A DNA stretch of 64,000 bases. Origin: JBLUOA01 sp048060095 (GTDB lineage Bacteria > Pseudomonadota > Alphaproteobacteria > Rhodobacterales > Rhodobacteraceae). Below, in pieces: positions 17,625 through 26,102 of this stretch (position 1 is its first letter; each line of letters opens with the position of its first letter). The notes beneath the pieces are model-generated. The model ran no database searches. It was not told the origin of the DNA and was given only the letters and a program-made list of their open reading frames with translations. The position numbers and the translations under genes were made by a program. The DNA lies in the NCBI RefSeq assembly GCF_048060095.1, contig NZ_JBLUOA010000006.1, positions 58,182 to 122,181 of the forward strand. The letters are read 5' to 3'.

Positions 17625-18089
17625 TCAGGAAAATATCTCTCGCGGTGTGAAGACACTCAAAAGAACCGCGAAAAGACCGTATAGAACCGCCATGAAACCG
17701 GCGGTGATCAGAACCCGTTTGACCCATGTTTTTACATCCGAGTGGGATGCGGGATCGTAGAGTGTCAGCAGAATGAAGAAGGTGATCGTGGTCGCCGTAT
17801 AGAACCCCAGCGCCTTGGCCGCCCAGAACGCATAGATCAATGCCACGATCAAACCGGGCAGCATGTTGCGCATCTCGGGCCCGCTGATCCCGGCACCGAC
17901 CTTGGTGCGCCCCAGCACGGCTTTCACAAAGGTCCAGATCGCCAGCACCGCAAACACAGATGAAATGAGGCGTGGAAAGACAAATGCACCGGCCGGTTCC
18001 TGAGTAAAGCTGACATAGGCCACAGAAAGACCAACAGCGGCAATCAGACCCGAGGCGATGATGTGTTGCGTGCGAGGAAGATCTGTCAT
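17625..18089 (-). CDS. tctB: TTT transporter small membrane subunit TctB
   Basis: A 154-residue protein with four hydrophobic segments (about 11-29, 39-57, 83-105 and 121-145), the size and topology of TctB. This poorly conserved small membrane component assists TctA. Its ATG overlaps the tctA stop by four bases (18086-18089), indicating translational coupling. Identification rests on topology and its position between tctA and tctC; the sequence alone is not diagnostic. Confidence 0.82.
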   Translation of the reverse strand: MTDLPRTQHIIASGLIAAVGLSVAYVSFTQEPAGAFVFPRLISSVFAVLAIWTFVKAVLGRTKVGAGISGPEMRNMLPGLIVALIYAFWAAKALGFYTATTITFFILLTLYDPASHSDVKTWVKRVLITAGFMAVLYGLFAVLLSVFTPREIFS

Positions 18090-19597
18090 GCTGCGGCGTC
18101 CTCCTTGGTTGTGTAGCGACGTTGGTGCAGTTCCATCCAGATTGAATAGCCGATGGACAGGACAACAATCGCAATCAGCAGCCAGTTAAGCCATCCGGTG
18201 AAGAAAAAGACCAACTGCCCAACGGTGGCGTCGGCAATCATCGCGCCCTGCATAAAGTTCGCTTCAGCAATTGGACCAAGGATCAGGCCAAGCACCAATG
18301 GCGCGGCCGAAAATCCAAAACGCTCCAGAAAGAACATCCCCAGCCCCAGCGCCATCATCACATAGACGTCGCCCATCGAATGCTGGACCGAATAGCTGCC
18401 AAACACTGCCAATCCCAATACAACGGCGGCCATCACCGCAGGCGGGACGCGGGCGACATTGGCCGCCCAACCCGCGATCAGCAGGCCAAACACACACATC
18501 AGGATTTGCCCGATCAACATCGAATTGATGAACGGCCAAACGACCTGCGGATATTGGGTGAACAGGGTAGGCCCCGGGAAAATGCCGTGGATCAAAAGAC
18601 CTCCCAGCAGCACCGCCGCAGTGGGCGATCCGGGAATGGAGAGCGTCAGAAGTGGAACCAGCGAAGGACCAACCATAGCATTGTTCGCACTTTCTGCGGC
18701 GATCACGCCTTCAGAGTGACCGGTGCCGAATTTTTCGCTTTCCGGGCTGAGCTTCTTGGATTGGTCATAGGCCACAAGCCCGGCAATCTGCCCGCCCACA
18801 CCGGGGATCAGACCAATGATCGACCCGACGGCGGTGCCGATGGACAATGCGCGCGTGCGGCTGAAGACCTCGCGGAATGCGGCCCCAATGGGGTGCCGCT
18901 TGACGGTAATGATCTCAGCATCGGAGCCTTTGCGCCCCTTGGCAAACATCGTGATGACCTGAGGGATCGCGAACAACCCAATCAACGCAGGTATCACATT
19001 GATCCCGCCACTGACGGACGAATGAAAGATAAACCGCTGCGCGCCCATGATGTCATCGAACCCGATGGTGGCGAGCCACAGACCGATACATCCGGACAAC
19101 AGGCCCTTTACGACCGAACTGGAATCCAGAGTGCCGATGACAGTGACGCCGAGAATGGCAAGCCAGAACAGTTCTGACGGTCCAAAGGCCAACGCCCATT
19201 CTGCCAGCACCGGCGTCAGAAAGATCAACAGGAAGACGCCAAACAACCCACCAACTGCCGAAGCGATGAACGACAACTGCAGCGCCTTCGCGCCCTGACC
19301 CTTCTTGGCCATCGTATGCCCATCCAGCGTGGTGGCAATGTTCGCGGGTGCACCGGGGATCTTAAGCAGGATCGCACTGACCGCTCCGCCGGCGACGGTC
19401 GATGTATAGGCGGCCCCCAGCAGAATCAGCCCTTGCTGCGGCTCCAGCTTGAACGTGAACGGGATCATCAGAGCAACTGTCATCGTGGGCGACAACCCGG
19501 GTGTGGCACCCAGGATCAGCCCACCAATTGTCCCTAGCAACAACAGTCCGAAGTTCATCGGCGTGAACACGTCGCTCATGTAGAACAGAAAATCCAA
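18086..19597 (-). CDS. tctA: TTT transporter large membrane subunit TctA
   Basis: The 503-residue permease of the tripartite tricarboxylate transporter, with about 12 membrane segments and the conserved signature GATPGLSPTMTVALMIPFTF (about 30-49), mirrored by IIGLIPGVGGQIAG near residue 260. It imports the solute delivered by TctC using an ion gradient. I keep the TTG start at 19597 because GGGAGGG lies eight bases upstream, whereas the first ATG (19579) has no ribosome-binding site. It is the first gene of the operon, diverging from the LacI-type regulator across a 97-base region with LacI-type operators. Confidence 0.92.
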   Translation of the reverse strand: MDFLFYMSDVFTPMNFGLLLLGTIGGLILGATPGLSPTMTVALMIPFTFKLEPQQGLILLGAAYTSTVAGGAVSAILLKIPGAPANIATTLDGHTMAKKGQGAKALQLSFIASAVGGLFGVFLLIFLTPVLAEWALAFGPSELFWLAILGVTVIGTLDSSSVVKGLLSGCIGLWLATIGFDDIMGAQRFIFHSSVSGGINVIPALIGLFAIPQVITMFAKGRKGSDAEIITVKRHPIGAAFREVFSRTRALSIGTAVGSIIGLIPGVGGQIAGLVAYDQSKKLSPESEKFGTGHSEGVIAAESANNAMVGPSLVPLLTLSIPGSPTAAVLLGGLLIHGIFPGPTLFTQYPQVVWPFINSMLIGQILMCVFGLLIAGWAANVARVPPAVMAAVVLGLAVFGSYSVQHSMGDVYVMMALGLGMFFLERFGFSAAPLVLGLILGPIAEANFMQGAMIADATVGQLVFFFTGWLNWLLIAIVVLSIGYSIWMELHQRRYTTKEDAAA

Positions 19598-19641
19598 GCG
19601 CCAGACCCTCCCAACTTAGCAATTGACCAATCAGGGTAAGT

Positions 19642-19669
19642 GATGAAAATAGTTTTGCAAATGTTTTCA
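19642..19669. promoter_or_regulatory. LacI-family operator(s) in the tctA/regulator intergenic region
   Basis: TGCAAATGTTTTCA at 19656-19669 matches the general LacI/GalR consensus TGNAANCGNTTNCA at every fixed position except one. Overlapping it, TGAAAATAGTTTTGCA (19642-19657) is a second imperfect palindrome. The pair lies midway between the divergent tctA and LacI-type genes, so one repressor could control both promoters. Confidence 0.65.
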
Positions 19670-19694
19670 TAAATTCGTGGGATTCTGGGGTTAA

Positions 19695-20726
19695 GTGTCA
19701 GACAAGAGAAATAAAAAAGCCGATATCGTCAGCGTGGCACGGGTCGCGAAGGTGTCTGCGTCGACTGTTTCGCGGTATTTCAATCACCCGGAACTTTTGA
19801 AATCGTCGACCCGTAAGCGGATCGATACCGCCGTGCGCAAGACAGGATATATTCGCAATCGCGCGGCCCAAACCATCCACGGCATCCGCAGCGGAACGAT
19901 CGGTGTTCTGGTGCCGACCTTGGATCACGCGATCTTTGCCGAAGTGGTTCAGGCGTTCTCGGATGAAGTGGCCAAACAGGGTTTCACCATCCTGTTGGCG
20001 TCGCATGGGTATGACCCGCAGCGCGAATACGCGATCCTGCGCAAAATGCTGGAACACCGTGTCGACGGAATTGTCCTGACCGGGTTGGATCATGATGAGG
20101 CTGTCTTTCAACTTATCGACAGCCAGACCATTCCGTCGGTCTTGATGTGGAATTTCGCCGATACCGCACGGTACCCTTGCATCGGAACCGATAACCAGCT
20201 TGCGGGGCGGTTGATCGCCGAACATGTGCTCAGCCTTGGCCATCGTGACATCGCATGTATGTTGCCGCCAGTTGCCGGCAACGACCGGGCAAGCGACCGC
20301 CACACCGCAATCATGAAAACACTGGCGGCGGCCGGTGTTTCGGTGCGCACCGAATGGAAGCTGACGACGGTCTACAGTGTCGCCGCATCCAAGCGCGACA
20401 CGATGGCGCTGTTGCAAAGCAAGGCGCGGCCAACAGCCCTTATTTGCGGAAACGACGTTCTTGCAACGGGCGCTATCTATGGCGCGACCGCCGCTGGTCT
20501 TTCGGTGCCGGATGACATGTCCATCACCGGAATTGGGGATTTCAAAGGATCCGCTGACATCGAGCCGCCCCTGACTACAGTGCGTATTCCAGCGCGGCGG
20601 ATCGGCCGCGAAGCAGGCAACGCATTGTCATCCGCGATAATTCACCCAGGTTCGGTGTCCGTTGGCATGCATTGCAAGCCTACTCTGATCACGAGAGCAT
20701 CAAGCCGGGCGCTTAATAATGCATGA
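19695..20726 (+). CDS. LacI-family transcriptional regulator
   Basis: A 343-residue regulator. The N-terminal helix-turn-helix reads SVARVAKVSASTVSRYFNHPELLKSSTRKRI (about 13-43), followed by the hinge and a periplasmic-binding-protein-like effector domain beginning GTIGVLVPTLDHAIFAEVVQAF. The start is GTG with TGGGG upstream. It is transcribed away from the tctABC-ligase operon with a LacI-type operator between, so it most likely represses uptake and activation of that operon's substrate. The effector is unknown. Confidence 0.9.
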   Translation: MSDKRNKKADIVSVARVAKVSASTVSRYFNHPELLKSSTRKRIDTAVRKTGYIRNRAAQTIHGIRSGTIGVLVPTLDHAIFAEVVQAFSDEVAKQGFTILLASHGYDPQREYAILRKMLEHRVDGIVLTGLDHDEAVFQLIDSQTIPSVLMWNFADTARYPCIGTDNQLAGRLIAEHVLSLGHRDIACMLPPVAGNDRASDRHTAIMKTLAAAGVSVRTEWKLTTVYSVAASKRDTMALLQSKARPTALICGNDVLATGAIYGATAAGLSVPDDMSITGIGDFKGSADIEPPLTTVRIPARRIGREAGNALSSAIIHPGSVSVGMHCKPTLITRASSRALNNA

Positions 20727-21092
20727 GGGTTTCTGCGAAGGTGAGAGCACGCCGTATGGGCTTTCTCGCGCTGCGTTCAGGGTGGAATCCGATATGGATC
20801 TTCTCCGCGGACTTATGAAAATACATCCGGTATTAGACCCACTAATGCGATTGAGGGCTTTCCTTACGCGGCCCGGCGCGTATTAACGGCTGTGTCCCCT
20901 ACTAAACTTCTCAGCGAATGTGGATGACTTTGGTGCCTATCGGAGCGCTATCTGCCCACAGGCCAACATCACTATCCCTACTACCCTGCCGATTAGCAGC
21001 TCTAATACTCATGATAACCAATCGAAGATGGCGGTTGCCCAGATTCTTGAACATACTGGTGCCACATTTCGAACTGGAAGAAGAGCGGGCCA
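20727..21092. other. Gene-free stretch between the LacI-type regulator and the Rieske oxygenase
   Basis: About 366 bases with no reading frame that I can support. A 30-codon frame at 20794-20886 and short antisense frames look incidental. It presumably contains the regulator's transcription end and the oxygenase promoter, but I see no convincing hairpin or -35/-10 pair. Confidence 0.4.
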
Positions 21093-22133
21093 ATGTTTCT
21101 GAAAAATTGTTGGTATGTGGCAGCGTGGGCCAAGGACATAGGCCGCGAATTGCGGGCGGAAACGTTTTTGGGCGAAAAGATCGTGATGTATCGTCAGGAA
21201 GATGGAACGCCTGTCGCGCTGGAAAATGCCTGCCCCCATCGCAAGCTACCGCTAAGTGACGGCAACCTAAAGGGGGATACCGTCGAATGCGGCTATCACG
21301 GGCTGACCTTCGACTGCTCCGGTACCTGTGTCGCCGCCCCGACGCAGGCCAACGCCATTCCACGGCGTGCGGTGGTCAAATCCTACCCTGTGGTGGATCG
21401 GTATCGCTTTACCTGGATTTGGATGGGCGACCCTGCACTCGCCAATCCCGACGACATCTTCGAGATCGAGAATTTCGACAACCCGTCCTGGGGTCTTACC
21501 GATGGCGGAGTCATGGACATCGATTGCCACTACCTGTGGGTTTGCGACAATCTGCTGGACCCGTCCCATGTGGCCTGGGTGCATGTCAGTTCCTTCGCCG
21601 GGGCGGGCACGGATGATGAACCGCTTGACCTGACCAAGACGGATCGCGGCGTCATCGTTTCACGCTGGATCTACGACAGACCGCCCTCCCCCTACTACGC
21701 CAATGTGGTTGATTTTGAGGGGAACTGCGACCGGCTTCAGCACTACGAAATGTGCCTGCCGGCGATTGGCCTAAACAAGTCGATCTACACGCCGGTCGGC
21801 ACCGGCGGCTATGACAGCACCCCGGTGGACAAGACCTTTGTCAACATCAGCTACAATTTCATGACGCCCATAGACGAAGACCGCTCGCGGTATTTCTGGG
21901 TCCAGCACCGCAATGGGCGGCCCCATGACAAAGAGGTTTCCAAGTTCATGAACGATGGGGCGCTGATGGCCTTCAACGAAGACAAGGACATTCTCGAAAA
22001 GGTCCACCTCGGTATGAAGCACGCGACCACCCCGCATATCGACCTAGGGTTGGACGCGGGTGCCAAAACCTTCCGCCTGATGCTCGACCGCGCGATCAAA
22101 AGCGAAAACGCTGAGGAACCGGCAACGGAATAG
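21093..22133 (+). CDS. Rieske oxygenase, vanillate O-demethylase (VanA)-like subunit
   Basis: A 346-residue aromatic-ring demethylase/oxygenase large subunit. The Rieske [2Fe-2S] ligands are in CPHRKLPL (residue about 47) and CGYHGL (about 66), and the mononuclear iron site in DNLLDPSHVAWVH (about 150-162). Full-length members of the VanA/PobA-like family have this size. It opens with MFLKNCWYVAAWA, typical of the family. No reductase (VanB) gene adjoins it, so an electron donor must come from elsewhere. The substrate, a methoxylated aromatic or similar O/N-methyl compound, cannot be decided. No regulator is adjacent. Confidence 0.82.
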   Translation: MFLKNCWYVAAWAKDIGRELRAETFLGEKIVMYRQEDGTPVALENACPHRKLPLSDGNLKGDTVECGYHGLTFDCSGTCVAAPTQANAIPRRAVVKSYPVVDRYRFTWIWMGDPALANPDDIFEIENFDNPSWGLTDGGVMDIDCHYLWVCDNLLDPSHVAWVHVSSFAGAGTDDEPLDLTKTDRGVIVSRWIYDRPPSPYYANVVDFEGNCDRLQHYEMCLPAIGLNKSIYTPVGTGGYDSTPVDKTFVNISYNFMTPIDEDRSRYFWVQHRNGRPHDKEVSKFMNDGALMAFNEDKDILEKVHLGMKHATTPHIDLGLDAGAKTFRLMLDRAIKSENAEEPATE

Positions 22134-22157
22134 TCAAACGCTTTGCCTCGCCGTGAG

Positions 22158-22169
22158 GGGTTCTGTTGC
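22158..22169 (+). repeat. IS6-type terminal inverted-repeat sequence (left)
   Basis: GGGTTCTGTTGC on the plus strand differs at one base from GGGTTCTGTCGC, read on the minus strand at the outer end of the IS6 transposase remnant (27906-27920). The two face inward and flank the whole replication module. Twelve bases with one mismatch may be coincidental; no 8-bp target duplication was found. Confidence 0.35.
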
Positions 22170-22235
22170 TCTGAGGAAGATCCACTGGCGGATCGATGCC
22201 GCGCTTTGGTGGAAGCAGTCGTTTAAGGCGCCCCC

Positions 22236-22931
22236 CTACCCGTCTGCCGTCACGACAATATTACGGCCCGGCCCGACCTCTGCTTCGACAGCCTCAGCGA
22301 TCAGCGGCAAAAAATGCGTTCCGACATATTGGGCAACGAACCGGCTCTCGGCGGCCAGCGTGTATCGGCCGCCGCTGTCCGAAACAAAGCGAAGCGGTGC
22401 GAACCAATTGGGATATTTATCGGGATATAATGATCGCAGCCGTTCCAAGACCGGATGCCATGGGCTGTTTTCCGGTGGATTAGAGTCTGTTTCGGCCGTT
22501 TTCGCAAAATCGACTTTAACCACTGTTGCCGTTGGCGCCGGGTCGAGGCTTCGCATTCGATCGGCAAAGTCCGGCCCCACGGCGCTCCAAATTTGCTCTG
22601 ACATTCGGAAGATATGCGGCAGGTTCAGCCGGTAGGCCCCTACCCTGCCCCGCACGCCGCGTCGTTTGCAGATCAGCACATTGTTGTCGATCCAACGCTT
22701 GATCTCTCGTTTCACGGTGCGTTCATTGACATTCCACATCCGCGCCATTTCGCGCTGGCCCACGCAGAATTCATCAAGTTTCCAGTTATACCGCGCCGTA
22801 ATCAGGGTGCACAGCCGGGCCATAGAGACTTGGTCCCCCGATGATCCATGCAGACCAACGACACCAAGTGCGGTCAGGATATCATATTTAACAGACCCCG
22901 CGCCGGGTCCGGTAAGTTTCTTGGTTTGCAT
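22236..22931 (-). CDS. DnaA-like plasmid replication initiator
   Basis: A 231-residue protein with a winged-helix-like N-terminal half (QREMARMWNVNERTVKREIKRW, about 59-80) and a C-terminal domain like DnaA domain I (HPVLERLRSLYPDKYPNWFAPL, then LAAESRFVAQYVGTHFLP). It lacks the AAA+ domain of chromosomal DnaA. This architecture matches the solitary DnaA-like replicases of Rhodobacterales extrachromosomal replicons. It diverges from parA across a 360-base AT-rich region that probably holds the origin. Together with parAB and parS-like sites it marks the window as part of a plasmid or chromid. I recognise the type but cannot assign a compatibility group. Confidence 0.8.
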   Translation of the reverse strand: MQTKKLTGPGAGSVKYDILTALGVVGLHGSSGDQVSMARLCTLITARYNWKLDEFCVGQREMARMWNVNERTVKREIKRWIDNNVLICKRRGVRGRVGAYRLNLPHIFRMSEQIWSAVGPDFADRMRSLDPAPTATVVKVDFAKTAETDSNPPENSPWHPVLERLRSLYPDKYPNWFAPLRFVSDSGGRYTLAAESRFVAQYVGTHFLPLIAEAVEAEVGPGRNIVVTADG

Positions 22932-23291
22932 GGTCCGCCCATCTGTCGCCTCAAAGCTTCGACCATCTTCGGGCCGATTCTGCTTGAGACAATTTAGGGC
23001 ATGATTTCCCGTTTTTTGTCAACGGTCAGATTTTTACGGGAAAAATTCAATCTCATTAAGAAAACAGGTATATATGGTATAGGGTGACAGTCTAGTGTCA
23101 CCAAATGGCGCCTTGAATGTCACCTTATTTGGGCCATGCGCGATTTCGTGTCACTAAATATCGACTCTGAATTCGTGTTTTTCGACTCTCTCGCTGAAAA
23201 TCGCGAATTTTCGATTTCCCGCATTTTGATTTTGCCAGAAACCTTATATCCCGTTATTCATGATGGCAATCGAAAGAACAAGAGCAGTGTG
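22932..23291. other. Candidate replication origin between rep and parA
   Basis: A gene-free, distinctly AT-rich region between the divergent initiator and parA genes. It contains an inverted repeat TTTCCCGT (23005-23012) / ACGGGAAA (23036-23043), a run of A/T from about 23027 to 23082, four TGTCAC-type repeats (23083-23154) and a repeated TCGACTCT (from about 23160 and 23180). This is the layout expected of an iteron-like origin plus par promoter. An extended reading frame upstream of parA (from 23136) is treated as non-coding. Confidence 0.6.
23083..23154. repeat. TGTCAC repeats, one pair forming a palindrome
   Basis: GGTGACA (23083-23089) and TGTCACC (23096-23102) form a perfect inverted repeat around six bases. 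Further copies TGTCACC (23118-23124) and TGTCAC (23149-23154) follow in direct orientation. They lie at the AT-rich end of the rep/parA intergenic region and are candidates for initiator iterons or a ParA autoregulatory operator. Confidence 0.65.
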
Positions 23292-24596
23292 ATGAGAGAC
23301 TATTCCGACCTACAAGAGATGAACGCCCGCAGCCTCGCGCAGCAGACAGCGGTGCGGCGTGCCACCTTCGATCCCGGCGAGGTGAAGGCGCTTCGTCCCT
23401 TCTCGATCTGGGAGATCAGCCATTTCATGTTCGATGTGGCGGCCGATACGCTGCGCAAGAAGCTGGCCGACGATCCCTCCCTGCCCCAGGGCGAAACGCA
23501 GGATGATGGCCGGCAGCGCTGGTTTTCGCTGGAGGAGATCAACGAACTGCGCCGCCGTCTTCGGTTTCGTGGCAAAAGCCTGCAACCCGCGCGCCCGAAA
23601 GGCCGTGCGATGCGGGTGGCGGTGTCGAACTTCAAAGGTGGGGTTGGCAAGACCGTCGTGGCGCAGCATCTCGCCAACGCTGCGGCGTTAGATGGATACC
23701 GGGTGCTTTGCATCGACTTTGACCCGCAGGCGACGCTGACCCATTCGATGGGGATTGTTGAGGTCAAGGAATGGAATACCGTCTGGGGCATCATGTGCCG
23801 CGATCTGTGCCGGGAGGCCGACCGAATCATGGCGACCTATGATGACCCCGACGATTGCCCCTACCCCGCCGCGGATGAACTGCCGGACGATGTGCAATCC
23901 ATCGGCGCACAGCGGGCGCAGGACTTTATCCAGCGCACCTGCTGGCCGACCATCGACATTATCCCCAGCTGCGCCAACGCAGCCTTCGTCGAATTCGCCA
24001 GCGCCCAGTATCGCGCGCTGCATAAGGCGTGGTCGTTCTTTGGCTGTGTCGCCCGGTATCTTGATGAACTGCCGGACGATCAATACGACCTCATCATCTT
24101 CGACTGCCCGCCTGCGATCGGCTACCAGTCGCTGAACGCGGCTTTCGCGGCGGATATTCTCTATATCCCTTCCGGCCCCGGCTATTGGGAATATGACTCC
24201 ACCACCAGCTATCTCGGGCAATTGGGCGACGCGATGGAGGATATCTCCGAAGGTTTCGCCAAGCTTGCGGCGGACGCTGGGATCAGCCTTCCGAAACGGT
24301 TTCGTGACATCCGTGTGCTCATGACCCGGTTTGAAAGCAACAACCCCCTGCACGTTGCCATGATGGATGCGTTCCGCAACGTGTTCGGCGCCGATGTTTG
24401 CCAGAATCCGATTGAGATGACCCGCGCCGTTGAACAATCCGGGCGGTTCCAGATGTCGGTGTATGAGCAGGATTATCGCCAGATGACGCGCGAGACATGG
24501 AAGCGTGCGCGGCAGAGTTTTGACCGCGCTTATGAAGAGTTCAAGGGAACGCTGCTGAAGACCTGGGGCGAAACCCTATCGGAAAAGGAGCAGTAG
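23292..24596 (+). CDS. parA: Plasmid partition ATPase ParA
   Basis: A 434-residue ParA of the long plasmid type, with an N-terminal DNA-binding region (about 30-95, FSIWEISHFMFDVAADTLRKKL) before the ATPase. The deviant Walker A motif KGGVGKT is at 115-121, followed by IDFDPQATLT and the Walker B-like IIFDCPPAIGY. It segregates the replicon together with ParB. I prefer ATG 23292 (MRDYSDLQ) because the 52 extra codons of the longer frame cover repeat-rich DNA. The parB gene starts one base after its stop. Long ParAs often repress their own promoter, and the TGTCAC palindrome upstream is a candidate operator. Confidence 0.93.
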   Translation: MRDYSDLQEMNARSLAQQTAVRRATFDPGEVKALRPFSIWEISHFMFDVAADTLRKKLADDPSLPQGETQDDGRQRWFSLEEINELRRRLRFRGKSLQPARPKGRAMRVAVSNFKGGVGKTVVAQHLANAAALDGYRVLCIDFDPQATLTHSMGIVEVKEWNTVWGIMCRDLCREADRIMATYDDPDDCPYPAADELPDDVQSIGAQRAQDFIQRTCWPTIDIIPSCANAAFVEFASAQYRALHKAWSFFGCVARYLDELPDDQYDLIIFDCPPAIGYQSLNAAFAADILYIPSGPGYWEYDSTTSYLGQLGDAMEDISEGFAKLAADAGISLPKRFRDIRVLMTRFESNNPLHVAMMDAFRNVFGADVCQNPIEMTRAVEQSGRFQMSVYEQDYRQMTRETWKRARQSFDRAYEEFKGTLLKTWGETLSEKEQ

Positions 24597-24597
24597 G

Positions 24598-25668
24598 ATG
24601 AGCAAGAGCAACAAATTCGGGTTCGAACCGATCAGCCCGGAAACGCCGCTGCGTCGGGAACGCTCGGTCGGACCGATGGGCGCAGCCGTGCGCGAAGCGG
24701 CGGAGAGCCTTTCGGAAACGACAGAAGCCAAGGTCGAACAGCGCCGCAAGAATGCCGAGGATGCAAAAGCGTTCCGCGCCGCGCAGGATGAGGGCAGGGT
24801 GCTGATGTCGCTCAGCCTGTCGGAAATTTCGACGACCGACCTGCCGCGCGACAGGCTCGACCTTGAAGAAGTCGCAGCCTCCGATGAGATGGAGGAACTG
24901 AAGGCCTCAATCCGCGAGCGGGGCCAGAAGGAACCGATAGAAGTCTACCGTGACGACGAAGGCGCCTATCAGCTCAAGAAAGGCTGGCGGCGCTTCACGG
25001 CCCTGTCGCAACTGCTTGAGGAAACCGGCGACGAGCGGTTTGGCGAAATTATCGCCCGCGTCGAATCCACCGCCGAAGATCGGCTGGGCCGTTATATCGA
25101 CATGGTCGAAGAAAACACCGTACGGGAGGATCTGACCTTCGCCGAGATGGCACAGGTTGCGATCACAGCGGCGCAGGATGAAGCGATTGATGAGATCGAC
25201 CCGGATGCGATGGTCATGCGGCTCTACGGTTCTCTTCACAAGATGAAGCGGTCCTATATTCGCAGCTTTGTCTTCCTGCTGTCGGTGCTGGGCGAATCGC
25301 TTCAATGGCCGAAAGCGGTGCCGCGGAACCTTGGTGTGGATGTTGCCCGGTCGCTGAAGACGGGGCAGGAGGCAGACGGCCTGCGTGCGAAGCTTGAGGC
25401 GTGCGGAAACCCGGAGGATCAGACAAAGGCGCTCCAATCCTTCGTGGATGCTGGCAAGACGACCGCGAAACCTACAAAGGAACCCGCCGCGCCGCGTGAG
25501 AAGTTTGAGTTTCACGTTGGCAGTCTGAAAGTTACAGCCCGACGGGGTGAGTGCCGCATCGTAAGCAAGGACGATTTCGCATCTGTTCCCCGGCACGTGC
25601 TTGAGAAAGCCATCAAGGCTTTCGAAGATGAGCTGCGCGGCGGAAATGCCCGCGTCACCCAGTTTTAG
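24598..25668 (+). CDS. parB: Plasmid partition protein ParB
   Basis: A 356-residue centromere-binding protein. The ParB/Srx domain is recognisable as LKASIRERGQKEPIEVYRDDEGAYQLKKGWRRFTAL (about 101-136), followed by the VEENTVREDLTFAEMAQVA box and a helix-turn-helix region (about 205-265). It lies one base after parA in the same operon. Three 18-base palindromes start six bases after its stop codon and are the obvious binding sites. The C-terminal part (about 300-356) probably dimerises. Confidence 0.93.
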   Translation: MSKSNKFGFEPISPETPLRRERSVGPMGAAVREAAESLSETTEAKVEQRRKNAEDAKAFRAAQDEGRVLMSLSLSEISTTDLPRDRLDLEEVAASDEMEELKASIRERGQKEPIEVYRDDEGAYQLKKGWRRFTALSQLLEETGDERFGEIIARVESTAEDRLGRYIDMVEENTVREDLTFAEMAQVAITAAQDEAIDEIDPDAMVMRLYGSLHKMKRSYIRSFVFLLSVLGESLQWPKAVPRNLGVDVARSLKTGQEADGLRAKLEACGNPEDQTKALQSFVDAGKTTAKPTKEPAAPREKFEFHVGSLKVTARRGECRIVSKDDFASVPRHVLEKAIKAFEDELRGGNARVTQF

Positions 25669-25674
25669 ACCGAA

Positions 25675-25759
25675 GGTAACCCACGGGTTACCCTCGACAC
25701 CAACAGGAGGTAACCCACGGGTTACCCCAAGGCCAAACAGAGGTAACCCATGGGTTACC
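25675..25759. repeat. Three parS-like palindromes
   Basis: Copies at 25675-25692 and 25709-25726 read GGTAACCCACGGGTTACC, with perfect 8-base arms around a 2-base centre. The copy at 25742-25759 reads GGTAACCCATGGGTTACC, a perfect 18-base palindrome. Starts are spaced 34 and 33 bases apart, about three helical turns, so the sites lie on one face. Position directly after parB makes them the likely centromere. I do not know this motif from memory for a named plasmid group. Confidence 0.85.
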
Positions 25760-25806
25760 CGACGCCACATCCACAGGCGCTGAGCACCCCGGCCAGTCAG
25801 ATAAAC

Positions 25807-25850
25807 TTGAAAACACAGGTAATTGCGCTAGTCTAGCCAGAAAGCTAGAC
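25807..25850 (+). promoter_or_regulatory. Promoter and operator of the toxin-antitoxin operon
   Basis: A TTGAAA (25807-25812) suits a -35 box, with TAGTCT about 16 bases on as a weak -10. Overlapping this is an inverted repeat GTCTAG (25831-25836) / CTAGAC (25845-25850). The palindrome is the expected site for autorepression by the antitoxin or toxin-antitoxin complex; the antitoxin ATG follows at 25860. Confidence 0.5.
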
Positions 25851-25859
25851 AGGTGCGGT

Positions 25860-26102
25860 ATGTGGACTCTCCAAGACGCCAAGAACAAGTTTAGCGCGGT
25901 TGTAGAGGCCGCGCTTGCCGGCACGCCGCAAGAGGTGACGCGGCGTGGAAGGCCTGCGGTCGTCGTTCTGTCGATTGAGGAATACCATCGGTTGCTCAAC
26001 AGCGCAGTGCAGGCGCGGGAGAGTTTCGCAGATCATCTGATGGCCTTTCCGGGCGGCGATTTGGGCCGACCTGACGTGGCGCCGCGTAACGTCGACGTCT
26101 AA
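25860..26102 (+). CDS. Phd/YefM-family antitoxin
   Basis: An 80-residue type II antitoxin. The N-terminal fold LQDAKNKFSAVVEAALAGTPQEVTRRGRPAVVVLSIEEYHRL (about 4-45) is the Phd/YefM DNA-binding domain; the C-terminal tail would wrap the toxin. Its stop shares one base with the toxin ATG (TAATG). Placed next to parAB, it stabilises the replicon by killing plasmid-free daughters. It is preceded by a palindromic operator. Confidence 0.9.
   Translation: MWTLQDAKNKFSAVVEAALAGTPQEVTRRGRPAVVVLSIEEYHRLLNSAVQARESFADHLMAFPGGDLGRPDVAPRNVDV

Noticed and set aside
20794..20886. 30-codon frame in the gap before the Rieske oxygenase
   Set aside because: No good ribosome-binding site, no coupling and no recognisable sequence.
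24907..25770. 287-codon minus-strand frame over parB and the palindromes
   Set aside because: Runs across parB and the parS-like repeats; the palindromic repeats explain its periodic GLP residues.
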